Shown here piece by piece: positions 1 through 8,668 of a stretch of 64,000 nt of DNA (position 1 is the stretch's first letter; every line of letters begins with the position of its first letter). The notes beneath the pieces were generated by a model. It saw only the letters and a list, made by a program, of their open reading frames with translations. It was not told where the DNA came from and did not search any database. The DNA lies in NCBI GenBank assembly GCA_964621225.1, contig CAZULK010000001.1, forward strand, positions 1-64,000, in the 5' to 3' direction. This DNA comes from CAYNUJ01 sp964621225. Its GTDB lineage: Bacteria; Bacteroidota; Ignavibacteria; Ignavibacteriales; Melioribacteraceae. The translations under genes were made by a program, and so were the position numbers.

Positions 1-2
1 TT

Positions 3-938
3 TTATTCAATAATTATGGAGACAGCCTTTCATTCCAAGATGGAATAGCTAAGATTGCATTAACCAAAACTAATTCAGGTAGTTACATCGGAATCCTTTT
101 GACTAATTCTGGCAATCTTGTAATCATTGACGACAAATTAAATTCTGAGATAATTTCCGGTGATGTAATTTCTTTTGCGATAGGAAACATCAAAAACGAC
201 GGGAATAATCACTTAGTTTATTCTACAAAAAATCAAATACTTTCTGCTTCACTTACAGGTAGTGTTGATGAATCCTTTCCCTTCACTTCTGAATATGGAT
301 ATGATTTTGCTGGAAATATTCTGGTAGGGGAGATGAACGGTGATGAATATTCGGATATCATTGCATTTGATAAAGTTGGGAATCTGTTCGCAATTGATGG
401 AGGAAAAGGAACATTGCTACCTTCTTTTCCAATTTCAGTAGGAACGGAAATAGATAAGCCGGTTTCTTTGGTTACTAATAATTTATCACCGGTAAACAAT
501 AATTTATTAGTTATTCCGTTAATAACAAATTCTTTAGCAATGTTCGATATTAAAAACTCTATCCCCGGAAACTTTGATTGGGCAAGTGAGTTTGCAAACA
601 TTACTAATGGAAATTTTGTTGATGCACCATCAAGTGGTAATTCGAGCACTGAGTTTTTACCCGATAATAAAGTATACAATTGGCCGAATCCCGTTTACGG
701 TGGGGATACTTTTATTCATTATTACGTTTCGGAAGATTCAAAAATTGAAATAAATATTTTTGACTTAAGCGGTGAACTCGTCAAGAAAATTACGGCAACC
801 GCTACCGGCGGATTTGAAAGCGAAACTAAATGGAACGTTGATAATGTTGGAAGCGGTGTTTATTTTGCTCATGTTAAAGCTGTGGGCATTTCTGGCAAAT
901 CCAAAACAAAAATTATTAAAATAGCTGTTATTCATTAG
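3..938 (+). CDS. Surface/secreted protein with type IX secretion C-terminal domain (5' end outside window)
   Basis: The frame is open from base 3, so the gene begins upstream of the window; the TTG at 99 is internal, not a convincing start. The visible part has repeats of the FG-GAP/PQQ-like beta-propeller kind (for example MNGDEYSDIIAFDKVGNLF). A C-terminal module of about 85 residues follows, starting near YNWPNPVYGGDTFIHYY and running through IFDLSGELVKKI and GSGVYFAHVKA to a lysine-rich end. That is the layout of the Por-secretion (T9SS) sorting domain, which directs export across the outer membrane and surface attachment or release. It lies 8 bases before the next gene. The sorting domain is a confident call; the biological role of the propeller is unknown. 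Confidence 0.75.
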   Translation, partial: LFNNYGDSLSFQDGIAKIALTKTNSGSYIGILLTNSGNLVIIDDKLNSEIISGDVISFAIGNIKNDGNNHLVYSTKNQILSASLTGSVDESFPFTSEYGYDFAGNILVGEMNGDEYSDIIAFDKVGNLFAIDGGKGTLLPSFPISVGTEIDKPVSLVTNNLSPVNNNLLVIPLITNSLAMFDIKNSIPGNFDWASEFANITNGNFVDAPSSGNSSTEFLPDNKVYNWPNPVYGGDTFIHYYVSEDSKIEINIFDLSGELVKKITATATGGFESETKWNVDNVGSGVYFAHVKAVGISGKSKTKIIKIAVIH

Positions 939-946
939 TTGGGATT

Positions 947-3606
947 ATGAAAAAAAAGTTTTTCTTATTGATTTTATTTATTGCTCAATTAGCTTACGCT
1001 CAGTGGGATAGATACCATCCGGAGTACAATTGGTATACTATCAAAGGGAAGCATGTATTTGTTCACTATCACGAGGGTGCGGAAAGATCTGCCCGTACTG
1101 TTGCCAAAATAGCCGACGAAGTATGGGGCCCGATCACTACTTTATATGAATATGAACCCGAACCCGTTCACTTTGTAATTAAAGATATAGATGATTACGC
1201 AAATGGAGCTACATATTTCTTTGATAATAAAATAGAAATTTGGGCTTCCTCCCTCGATTTTGATTTAAGGGGTGCGCACAACTGGTTGAGGAATGTGATT
1301 TCACACGAGTTCACTCACATGGTGCAAATTCAAGCTTCTATGAAGACTACTCGCGTTGTTCCGGCAGTATATTTGCAATTCCTGAATTACGAAGATAAAC
1401 GAAGGGATGATATATTATACGGTTTCCCTAATTTTATCGCTTCTTATCCGGTTGCAATGATAAACGTTCCGGCTTGGTTCGCTGAAGGAACTGCTCAATA
1501 TATGAGAAAAGAGTTTGACTACGACAGATGGGATACTCACCGTGATATGATTTTGCGCTCGTATGTATTAGACGGGAATATGCTCAGCTGGAATGAGATG
1601 GGTGTATTTTCCAAAACCAGTTTGGGTAACGAATCCGTTTATAATTCCGGATTTGCGCTCACCCGTTATATTGCGCAAAGATACGGGGAAGATAAATTAA
1701 GAAAAATTTCCCATGCATTGGGTAAGTTAACAAATTTCACAATCGATGCGGCTTTCAAAGATGTATTGGGTAAAGACGGTAATCAAATTTATGATGAATG
1801 GAAAGAATACTTAACAAAAGATTATAAAAGTAGGACAGAAGAACTCCGTAAAAACATTGTTAAAGGGGATTTAATTTCCGGTGAAGGATTCGGAAATTTT
1901 TATCCCACAGTTACAGAGGATGGAAAGAAACTTTATTTTATTTCAAATAAGACAGCGGATTATTTCGGCTTGAGTTCAATATATAAACTCGATTTGGAAT
2001 CGGGTGAAGAGGAAGCGGTTGTTGATAATGTAAGGTCTACGATTGGAATAAATAAAAATGGCAATAAGATTTACTACGCAAAACTTAGTGAGAAAAATAA
2101 AAATTGGGTAAGCATTCACGATCTTTACGTATATGATATAAATAAGGATGAAGAGAGTAGGTTGACGTTTGGTTTAAGAGCTAATAATCCGTCACTTTCT
2201 CCGTCACAAGATAAGATTGTGTTTCTTTATCAGAAAGATGGAACAACGAATATTGGAATAGTAGATACAAGTGGATCCAATTTTAAAAGGTTGACTTTTT
2301 TTGAAAACGGAGAACAAGTTTATAATCCAAAATTTTCTGAGGACGGTTCATATATCCTTTTTGATTATTCCTACCATCATGGAAGGGATATTGCAAAGGT
2401 TAATGTAGATGGTTCAGGATTTGAATTTCTTCTTAACTCTGATATAGATGAAAGAAACCCGGTAGAAAAGAACGGCAAATTATATTTCGCATCCGATGAA
2501 ACGGGGATATTTAATATATATTCCTACGATCTAAAGAGTAAAACAAAGAAAAGATTGACGAATGTACTTGGCGGTGCTTTCATGCCTTCTGTTGATGATT
2601 CGGGTAAAATTTATTATGCCGGCTATACATCTTCAGGATACAAGATATTCGCGATTGATAAGGATCAACAAGAAAAAGTTAACCAGCATATTCAATATGT
2701 TTGGAAAGATAACCCGCCTTTGGGAGAAGACAAACCTAACGGAGATCTGGATCAAAAATTAATTTCCAAATTGAAGAATTTTAACGATAAAAATATATCT
2801 GATTACGAACCGGAAAAATATCATGGCTCATTTTCGAGAATGAGTTTTTTCCCGTTCATACGGTATGATAATTACGTCACCGCAAATAAAGGTCTTGATA
2901 GAATTAAACCCGGTGTATATTTTACTTCGCGCGATATGCTTAACCGGTACAGCTTGTTCGGCGGGGGATCAATTAATAAAAGAATGGAGAGAGATCTATT
3001 TTTGAATTTTGAGTATAATGAAAGGTTACCCTTACTTTACTCTTTGGGGTTAACTCCAAAATTATCATTAGACCTTTTTTCCGTAAGTAGAAAAACCGAT
3101 GTGGATATTGTTTTTGATTCAACACTTACCGGTTATACAGTTCCCACAGACGTAACATATAATTTATTTGAAGTCGATCTGGCTGCCAAGCATAAATTAA
3201 TTGCTGAAGGACACGATTTGGAATTCAGGTTTGTGTGGAGCAGATACAGCGCCACTATAGGTAGTTTTATTTTCCCGGGTACTACAACCCTTTATCCCAG
3301 TTCGAGTGATGCATATTTTATAGGAAGGGATTTACGGCTAACCTATACTTACAATTCGATGTTCCCCACAAGGGATTTGGATATTAACCCTGTCGGAAGA
3401 AAAGTTGAAATAAGATATGATTATGAATTGAATAAGTACAATCCCGATAGTCAGTACGAAGTAAAAGACGGTATTTTAGTTCCGGTATATAGAAATTATT
3501 ATTTCCATCGTTTGGAAGTGAACTGGAAAGAGTATTTGGAAGTATTTAAGGATAATACACTTACGGCACAATTCAGGGCAGCGACTATATTCGGACCGCC
3601 TGTTCC
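947..3606 (+). CDS. Exported gluzincin-type peptidase with TolB-like propeller and barrel start (3' end lost in gap)
   Basis: Begins with a signal peptide (MKKKFFLLILFIAQLAYAQ). A metalloprotease-like domain follows with HEFTH at residues 120-124 and a downstream glutamate in WFAEGTAQY (about residue 180), the zinc-ligand pattern of gluzincin 'peptidase MA'-type enzymes. Residues about 305-600 contain TolB/WD40-like repeats (YPTVTEDGKKLYFIS, NPSLSPSQDKIVFLY, NPKFSEDGSYILFDY). From about 640 the sequence has alternating aromatic strands like an outer-membrane barrel. The barrel is cut at residue 886 by 100 Ns. The open frame continues past the Ns, but the sequence beyond looks like a different protein, so the two are split here. 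Likely location: periplasm/outer membrane. Substrate unknown. Confidence 0.75.
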
Positions 3607-3706
3607 NNNNNNNNNNNNNNNNNNNNNNNNNNNNNNNNNNNNNNNNNNNNNNNNNNNNNNNNNNNNNNNNNNNNNNNNNNNNNNNNNNNNNNNNNNNNNN
3701 NNNNNN
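3607..3706. other. Assembly gap (100 N)
   Basis: Exactly 100 Ns, the usual scaffold placeholder for a gap of unknown length. The real missing DNA could be any length. It holds the 3' end of the peptidase gene and probably the 5' end of the next gene. Confidence 0.99.
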
Positions 3707-4255
3707 GAGTTCGAGCAATTTGCTCAAAAGCATTGGTCGGTTGCAAGATATGCACTCTGGACTATTACCAATCTTTCATCGTTAAATCCAAATTTGAATC
3801 CCGCAGATTATTCGGGTCTATTTCTCGATGCAAATAAAACCAAAGTGGATTGGAGAGTACTCAATCAACTGGAAGAAGATATTGGAGGCTATTATTCCCA
3901 TCGTTTGGCTCCTTACGGGGATCAACAATATTATGAAATGATTGGGAAATATCAGCAGTTTAATCCGGGCTGGGACGATTTTGGTGATGAACATACTCCT
4001 TATACATACGGGGATCCGTTAACAGAGAGATATTTGTTTTATTCAGGATTGCGTGGAAGCGCAAATCATTACTATGATATTGCAGGCGCAGCAGTAATTG
4101 TAGTAATTGTAAATCATATTATTTCTGCAGTGGATGCGGCTTGGACAACAGCAAAGTATAACAAATCTCTTGAAACTAATGTATCTTTGCAGAAACAATA
4201 TATAGGTTCTTTTGTTCATTATTATCCGGAAATAAATTTTAAGATAAATTTTTAA
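3707..4255 (+). CDS. C-terminal fragment of a membrane-associated protein (DUF5683-like), 5' end lost in gap
   Basis: About 182 residues remain. The sequence has YYEMIGKYQQFNPGWDD, then RYLFYSGLRGSANHYYDIA, then a hydrophobic stretch ending VNHIISAVDAAW and a short tail. This 'small residue helix, then NHxxSxxDA' ending resembles DUF5683-type proteins of Bacteroidota and relatives, and does not look like the end of the peptidase/barrel upstream. The frame agrees with the upstream ORF only across unknown bases. It stops one base before der. Function unknown; the family match is from memory of its pattern and is only moderately sure. Confidence 0.55.
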   Translation, partial: EFEQFAQKHWSVARYALWTITNLSSLNPNLNPADYSGLFLDANKTKVDWRVLNQLEEDIGGYYSHRLAPYGDQQYYEMIGKYQQFNPGWDDFGDEHTPYTYGDPLTERYLFYSGLRGSANHYYDIAGAAVIVVIVNHIISAVDAAWTTAKYNKSLETNVSLQKQYIGSFVHYYPEINFKINF

Positions 4256-4256
4256 T

Positions 4257-5570
4257 ATGAAATTACCATTAGTTTGCATAGTCGGTAGACCCAACGTAGG
4301 CAAGTCTACCTTGTTTAATAGATTAACCAAATCCAAGTCCTCCATTGTGGATGATTTCAGCGGTGTTACGCGCGATAGATTATACGGCGAAGCCGAATGG
4401 AACGATAGAAGGTTTCAAGTAATTGATACCGGGGGATACGTTCCCGATTCGGAGGAGTTGTTTGATACTGCAATTCGAAATCAGATTGATATGGCAGTTG
4501 CTGAATCCGATGCCATACTTTTTATGGTAGATGGAAGAACCGGAGTCTCTCCGATTGACGAGGAAGTAGCGCGGAAGTTACATCAAGCTGAAAAACCGGT
4601 TTTCGTTTTGGTTAATAAAACCGATAATCCCGACATGGGATTAATGGCTTCAGAGTTTTATTCTTTGGGCTTAGAAAAGGTGTATGATATTTCAGCATTG
4701 AACGGACGGAATCTCGGCGATCTGCTGGACGATGTAATTGATATTCTTCCCGATGTTGATTCCGAAGCAAAAGAAGATCCACGATTGAGAATAGCTATTG
4801 TGGGAAAACCCAATGTAGGGAAATCATCATTAACAAATGCACTTTTGGGTTTTGATAGGAGTATTGTTACCGATATTCCGGGAACCACAAGGGATAGCAT
4901 CGATTCTGTATTAAAATATTACGGCGAAGAGATTGTTTTGGTTGATACGGCCGGTTTGAGGAAAAAGAAAAAAGTAAAGGAAAATATTGAGTTTTTTTCC
5001 ACTGTTCGCACCCTTAGAGCATTGGCTGATTCCGACGTGGCAATCATTATGATAGATGCCCAAACCGGCGTTGAAAAACAGGATATGAAAATTATTGACG
5101 AGGCAATCCGCAGAAGAAAGGGGATGATATTAGCTATCAATAAATGGGATACAATCGAAAAAGATTCGAATACGGCTCATAAATATGAAGAGGAAGTAAG
5201 AGATAAACTAAGCCAGTTGGATTATGTCCCATTGATATTTATTTCGGCAAAGACAAAACAAAGAATATATAAACTGATAGACCTTGCCAAAGCCGTTGCG
5301 GATGAGAGAAAGAAAAAAATTGAAACTGCAGTTTTGAATGAAATACTTTTACCCGAATTTCAAAGGGTTACACCACCAGCAACACCGACCGGAAAAGAAG
5401 TAAAAATAAAATATATTACCCAAGTAGGTGAGAAGTATCCGATCTTTTTGATGTTCGCGAATAATTCAAAACATATACCGGATTCATACAAGCGGTTTGC
5501 CGAAAGAACAATTCGTTCGCATTTTGGGTTTTCCGGTGTCCCGATGACAATTAGTTTTCGTGATAAATAA
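4257..5570 (+). CDS. der: Ribosome biogenesis GTPase Der (EngA)
   Basis: 437 residues, normal for Der. There are two tandem GTPase domains. The first has the P-loop GRPNVGKST (about 10-18), DTGG and NKTD. The second has GKPNVGKSS (about 183), DTAGL and NKWD. A C-terminal KH-like domain follows (about 350-437, VTPPATPTGKEVKIKYITQ). Der acts in the cytoplasm in maturation of the 50S subunit. The ATG lies one base after the preceding stop, so the two genes are probably co-transcribed. All nucleotide-binding motifs are intact. Confidence 0.97.
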   Translation: MKLPLVCIVGRPNVGKSTLFNRLTKSKSSIVDDFSGVTRDRLYGEAEWNDRRFQVIDTGGYVPDSEELFDTAIRNQIDMAVAESDAILFMVDGRTGVSPIDEEVARKLHQAEKPVFVLVNKTDNPDMGLMASEFYSLGLEKVYDISALNGRNLGDLLDDVIDILPDVDSEAKEDPRLRIAIVGKPNVGKSSLTNALLGFDRSIVTDIPGTTRDSIDSVLKYYGEEIVLVDTAGLRKKKKVKENIEFFSTVRTLRALADSDVAIIMIDAQTGVEKQDMKIIDEAIRRRKGMILAINKWDTIEKDSNTAHKYEEEVRDKLSQLDYVPLIFISAKTKQRIYKLIDLAKAVADERKKKIETAVLNEILLPEFQRVTPPATPTGKEVKIKYITQVGEKYPIFLMFANNSKHIPDSYKRFAERTIRSHFGFSGVPMTISFRDK

Positions 5571-5607
5571 ACTTTTTCAGCAAAATATTATATAATCCCC
5601 ATTTTCT

Positions 5608-5615
5608 TATATTTG
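5608..5615 (+). promoter_or_regulatory. Possible Bacteroidota-type -7 element
   Basis: TATATTTG matches the TAnnTTTG -7 motif, 20 bases before the TTG start of the flavoprotein gene and within the 64-base gap after der. No clear TTG-type -33 element is seen at the expected distance, so this is tentative. Confidence 0.35.
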
Positions 5616-5634
5616 TAGAAAAAATTTTACGTCT

Positions 5635-6990
5635 TTGTATAATAAAATAAAAAATATTGTTGTTGTGGGAGGTAATGCAGCCGGACCGGCTGCTGCCGCA
5701 AAGGCCAAGCGCACAAATCCCGATTGCGAAGTCATTCTATTCGAAGCATCACCTTTTATTTCCACCGGTACGTGTGAACTTCCTTATGTCCTTTCCGGTG
5801 AGGTTGAAGATGTTAATTCAATAGTTTTTTTCGATGAGAAATCATTCGAAGAAAAAAAAGGAGTGAAAGTTTTCACACAACACAAAGTGCTTTCAATAAA
5901 TAGATATGATAGAAGAATATTGGTGGAAGACCTCAAAACTTCTTCTCAAAAATCATTTGAATATGATAAATTAATTTTAACTACCGGATCGCTTGCCAGA
6001 AAAATTCCTGAACTGAATAAAAATTTGAAAAATGTATTTAATTTGAAATCAGTTGGTGATTACCTAAAAATAAAGGATTTTCTTAATAAAAATTCTCTCA
6101 AGTCATTGGCAATAATCGGTTCAGGTTATATTGGGTTGGAAGCTGCAGAAGCATTTTCAAAACTTGGTTTTGATGTAACTTTATTCGATATTGAATCATT
6201 ACCGCTACCAGGCGCAGAGCCGGAAATAAGGAATTTGATATTCGAGAGAATAAATAAAGAAGTAAATTTTATCGGTGGCCAGAAGTTACGTTATAATATT
6301 GAAAATGACCGTTGTAAATCGATAACAGCCGGAAGTGAATTGATTGATACGGATATTGTATTAGTATCCATAGGAGTAAAGCCTAATACTTCTTTAGCAA
6401 TTGATGCGGGCTTAAAAGTAGGTGATTCGGGAGGAATTAAAGTAAATAATAAGCTCCAAACCAGTGATCCGGATATTTACGCAGCGGGAGATAACATAGA
6501 AATTAAATTTGCAATAGCAAACAAGCATGGTCTGCTTCCTATTGCTACACTGGCAAGGGATTTCGGTCATATAGCCGGTGCTAATGCTGCTGGAAGAAAT
6601 GAATTTGTAAAACCTGTGCTGAAAAATATTGCAGTAAAAATATTTGATGATATTTATTCATCTGTTGGGTTGACAGAAGCGGAAGCGAAAAGTTCTCCGT
6701 TCGCTATTGATTCTGTGGTGGGAATCGCATATAATAAAGTTCATGTAATGCCGGAGAGTAGAAAAGTATTCGGAAAACTTGTATACGAAAAAAGAACCGG
6801 AAGGATTTTAGGTGGTTCTTTTTTAGGTGGGGAAGAAGTAACAGGATATTCTAATTTATTAAGCGGATTTATAAAATTAAACGGAAGTATTTCGCAATTG
6901 GCTGAAACTAATTTCAACTATACTCCTCCCGCATCTCCGTTTATAAATATATTAACAATTTTAGCTAAAAAGGCTTTGAGGAAATTATGA
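5635..6990 (+). CDS. FAD-dependent pyridine nucleotide-disulfide oxidoreductase (CoA-disulfide reductase/NADH oxidase-like)
   Basis: 451 residues with two Rossmann folds: an N-terminal FAD site VVVGGNAAGPAAA, a central NAD(P)H site IIGSGYIGLEAAE, and the FAD-binding DIYAAGDNIE. A single redox cysteine (C47) lies in STGTCELPY, equivalent to the active-site Cys of CoA-disulfide reductases and NADH oxidases (usual pattern CGLPY). The C-terminal dimerisation domain is present. The substrate cannot be fixed from sequence: CoA disulfide, polysulfide or oxygen are all known in this family. The start is TTG; no ATG precedes the FAD loop, and a later start would remove the first beta strand. It overlaps upp by 4 bases. 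Confidence 0.85.
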   Translation: MYNKIKNIVVVGGNAAGPAAAAKAKRTNPDCEVILFEASPFISTGTCELPYVLSGEVEDVNSIVFFDEKSFEEKKGVKVFTQHKVLSINRYDRRILVEDLKTSSQKSFEYDKLILTTGSLARKIPELNKNLKNVFNLKSVGDYLKIKDFLNKNSLKSLAIIGSGYIGLEAAEAFSKLGFDVTLFDIESLPLPGAEPEIRNLIFERINKEVNFIGGQKLRYNIENDRCKSITAGSELIDTDIVLVSIGVKPNTSLAIDAGLKVGDSGGIKVNNKLQTSDPDIYAAGDNIEIKFAIANKHGLLPIATLARDFGHIAGANAAGRNEFVKPVLKNIAVKIFDDIYSSVGLTEAEAKSSPFAIDSVVGIAYNKVHVMPESRKVFGKLVYEKRTGRILGGSFLGGEEVTGYSNLLSGFIKLNGSISQLAETNFNYTPPASPFINILTILAKKALRKL

Positions 6991-7613
6991 AAAACTTAAC
7001 GGTAGTCGAAAATCCTTTGATAAAAAGGGATATTACTTATCTTAGAGATAAAGATACAAAGGAATACCAATTCCGGCTTGCGCTCAGAAGAATAGCATAC
7101 TCTTTGGCAATAGAAATCAGCAAAACTTTCAAGTTGAGGGAAGTTGAAGTCGAAAGTCCTTTGGAAGTGACAAAAGGATATAGAATTGCTCATCAGATTG
7201 TACTGGTACCCGTTTTAAGAGCCGGGTTAAGTTTGGTGAATTCTTTCGTTGAAATGATTCCCAATGCAAAAGTTGGGCACATCGGCTTAAAAAGAGATGA
7301 AGAAACTTTGGAACCCATTGAATATTATTATAAAACTCCGAAAGATCTCAATATATCCAAAGTTATTATTCTCGATCCGATGTTGGCTACCGGGGGAAGT
7401 GCTTCTGCTGCATGTACATTTTTAAAGGATAGGGGAGCGAACGATATAGTTTTTGCCGGTCTCATTGCAGCACCGGAAGGCGTGGAAAAATTGAGTGGTG
7501 ATCATCCCGATGTTCCCATTTTCATTGCATCACTTGATAGACAATTAAATGAGAAAGGTTATATATTACCAGGGTTGGGCGACGCAGGAGACAGAACATT
7601 TGGTACGCTTTAA
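6987..7613 (+). CDS. upp: Uracil phosphoribosyltransferase
   Basis: 208 residues, standard length. It converts uracil and PRPP to UMP in pyrimidine salvage. The PRPP-binding motif is VIILDPMLATGGSA, with the uracil-binding end YILPGLGDAGDRTFGT. The ATG overlaps the stop of the flavoprotein gene (ATGA), indicating translational coupling. Confidence 0.95.
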   Translation: MKNLTVVENPLIKRDITYLRDKDTKEYQFRLALRRIAYSLAIEISKTFKLREVEVESPLEVTKGYRIAHQIVLVPVLRAGLSLVNSFVEMIPNAKVGHIGLKRDEETLEPIEYYYKTPKDLNISKVIILDPMLATGGSASAACTFLKDRGANDIVFAGLIAAPEGVEKLSGDHPDVPIFIASLDRQLNEKGYILPGLGDAGDRTFGTL

Positions 7614-8628
7614 ATTCTTAATTCTCATTTTTCTTTTAATTGTCTCTTCCTTAAAGGCTCAATCTTATCCGGATAGCAATATAGATTACTTGGTAAAGGC
7701 AGGTATTTGGAATATTTTGGTCAACAATTATTCCGAAGCTGAGAGGGATTTTACAATTCTGGAAAATTATTATCCTGATAATCCCCTTACATATCTCACG
7801 CTTGGAATTTTGGAAGTGGCTCGCAAAGGAGATGCAGACCATGAGTGGGATAAGGCAAAGCTTGAAAAGTATAAAGAACGAGCTAATCATCTTGCCGATA
7901 GTCTGCTGGATCATGAGAGGAGCGATTGGAATTATTTCCTGAGTGGAGCATCATCAGGATTGGCAACTTTATCGAATTATTTATCCAAAGATTATTTTTC
8001 TCTCATTTTTGATGGATTATCTTCATTGGATAATTTTTCAGAATGTCTACGTTTGAATCCTAAATTTTATGCCGCAAATGTGGCTTTCGGGGCTTATAGA
8101 TATTGGAAGAGTGATGCATTGCTTGCATACGATTGGTTGCCGTTTGTTTCCGATGAAAGGGAGCAAGGACGTAAACAATTGCTTGAGGGTGTTTCGGGAT
8201 ATTCCTATTTACAGAGCTTTGGAATGGAATCCCTAATTTGGATGTCAATTCACGAAAAAAAATATGAATTGGCAATTAAGTATGCGGAGAGCCAACTGAA
8301 AATTTATCCGGATTCAAGATTATTTCTTTGGGCTCTGGCTCATGCATTGCAAACAGATCACAAAAGAAAGGCTCTCGTTACATTTTACAAAATACTAAAT
8401 TTATTCGAGAAAGATTCGATAAGTAATAATGTGAAATTCATTCAAATAATGCATAAAACTGCAATGCTCCATCAAAGTTTAGGTGAATTGGAGCAAGCGT
8501 TATCCAATTGTGAAAAAGCGCTGAGTGTTGAGAATTTGACATCCTACGAGGAAAGCCTTGTGAATGATAGACTCAAAAAATTGGAACAAATGAAAAAAAA
8601 TTTAGTCGAATTGTTGAAAAGAAAATAA
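7600..8628 (+). CDS. Exported TPR-like protein of unknown function
   Basis: The start chosen is TTG at 7600, because it places a signal peptide at the very N-terminus (MVRFKFLILIFLLIVSSLKAQ). An in-frame ATG at 7549 would add 17 residues read through the end of upp. The mature part is helical with tetratricopeptide-like pairs (NNYSEAERDFTILENYYPDNP near the start, GELEQALSNCEKALSVENLTS near the end). Length is about 342 residues. It overlaps upp by 14 bases. No enzyme motif is seen; a role in the periplasm or as a scaffold is inferred from the TPR pattern only. Confidence 0.7.
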   Translation: MVRFKFLILIFLLIVSSLKAQSYPDSNIDYLVKAGIWNILVNNYSEAERDFTILENYYPDNPLTYLTLGILEVARKGDADHEWDKAKLEKYKERANHLADSLLDHERSDWNYFLSGASSGLATLSNYLSKDYFSLIFDGLSSLDNFSECLRLNPKFYAANVAFGAYRYWKSDALLAYDWLPFVSDEREQGRKQLLEGVSGYSYLQSFGMESLIWMSIHEKKYELAIKYAESQLKIYPDSRLFLWALAHALQTDHKRKALVTFYKILNLFEKDSISNNVKFIQIMHKTAMLHQSLGELEQALSNCEKALSVENLTSYEESLVNDRLKKLEQMKKNLVELLKRK

Positions 8629-8668
8629 TTTACCTTGATTTTCTAATTTTATTTCTCATTATTTAAGT

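Noticed and set aside
99..938. TTG at 99 as the start of the first gene
   Set aside because: The frame is open back to base 3 and the upstream codons give similar propeller-type sequence, so the gene is simply cut by the window edge.
947..4255. A genuine 1102-residue fusion protein
   Set aside because: It depends on 100 unknown bases and joins two unlike protein types.
5635..6990. Bacillithiol-disulfide reductase for the flavoprotein after der
   Set aside because: Its single Cys in TCELPY and domain order match CoA-disulfide reductase/NADH oxidase, not the YpdA-type reductase, despite bshC in the same window.
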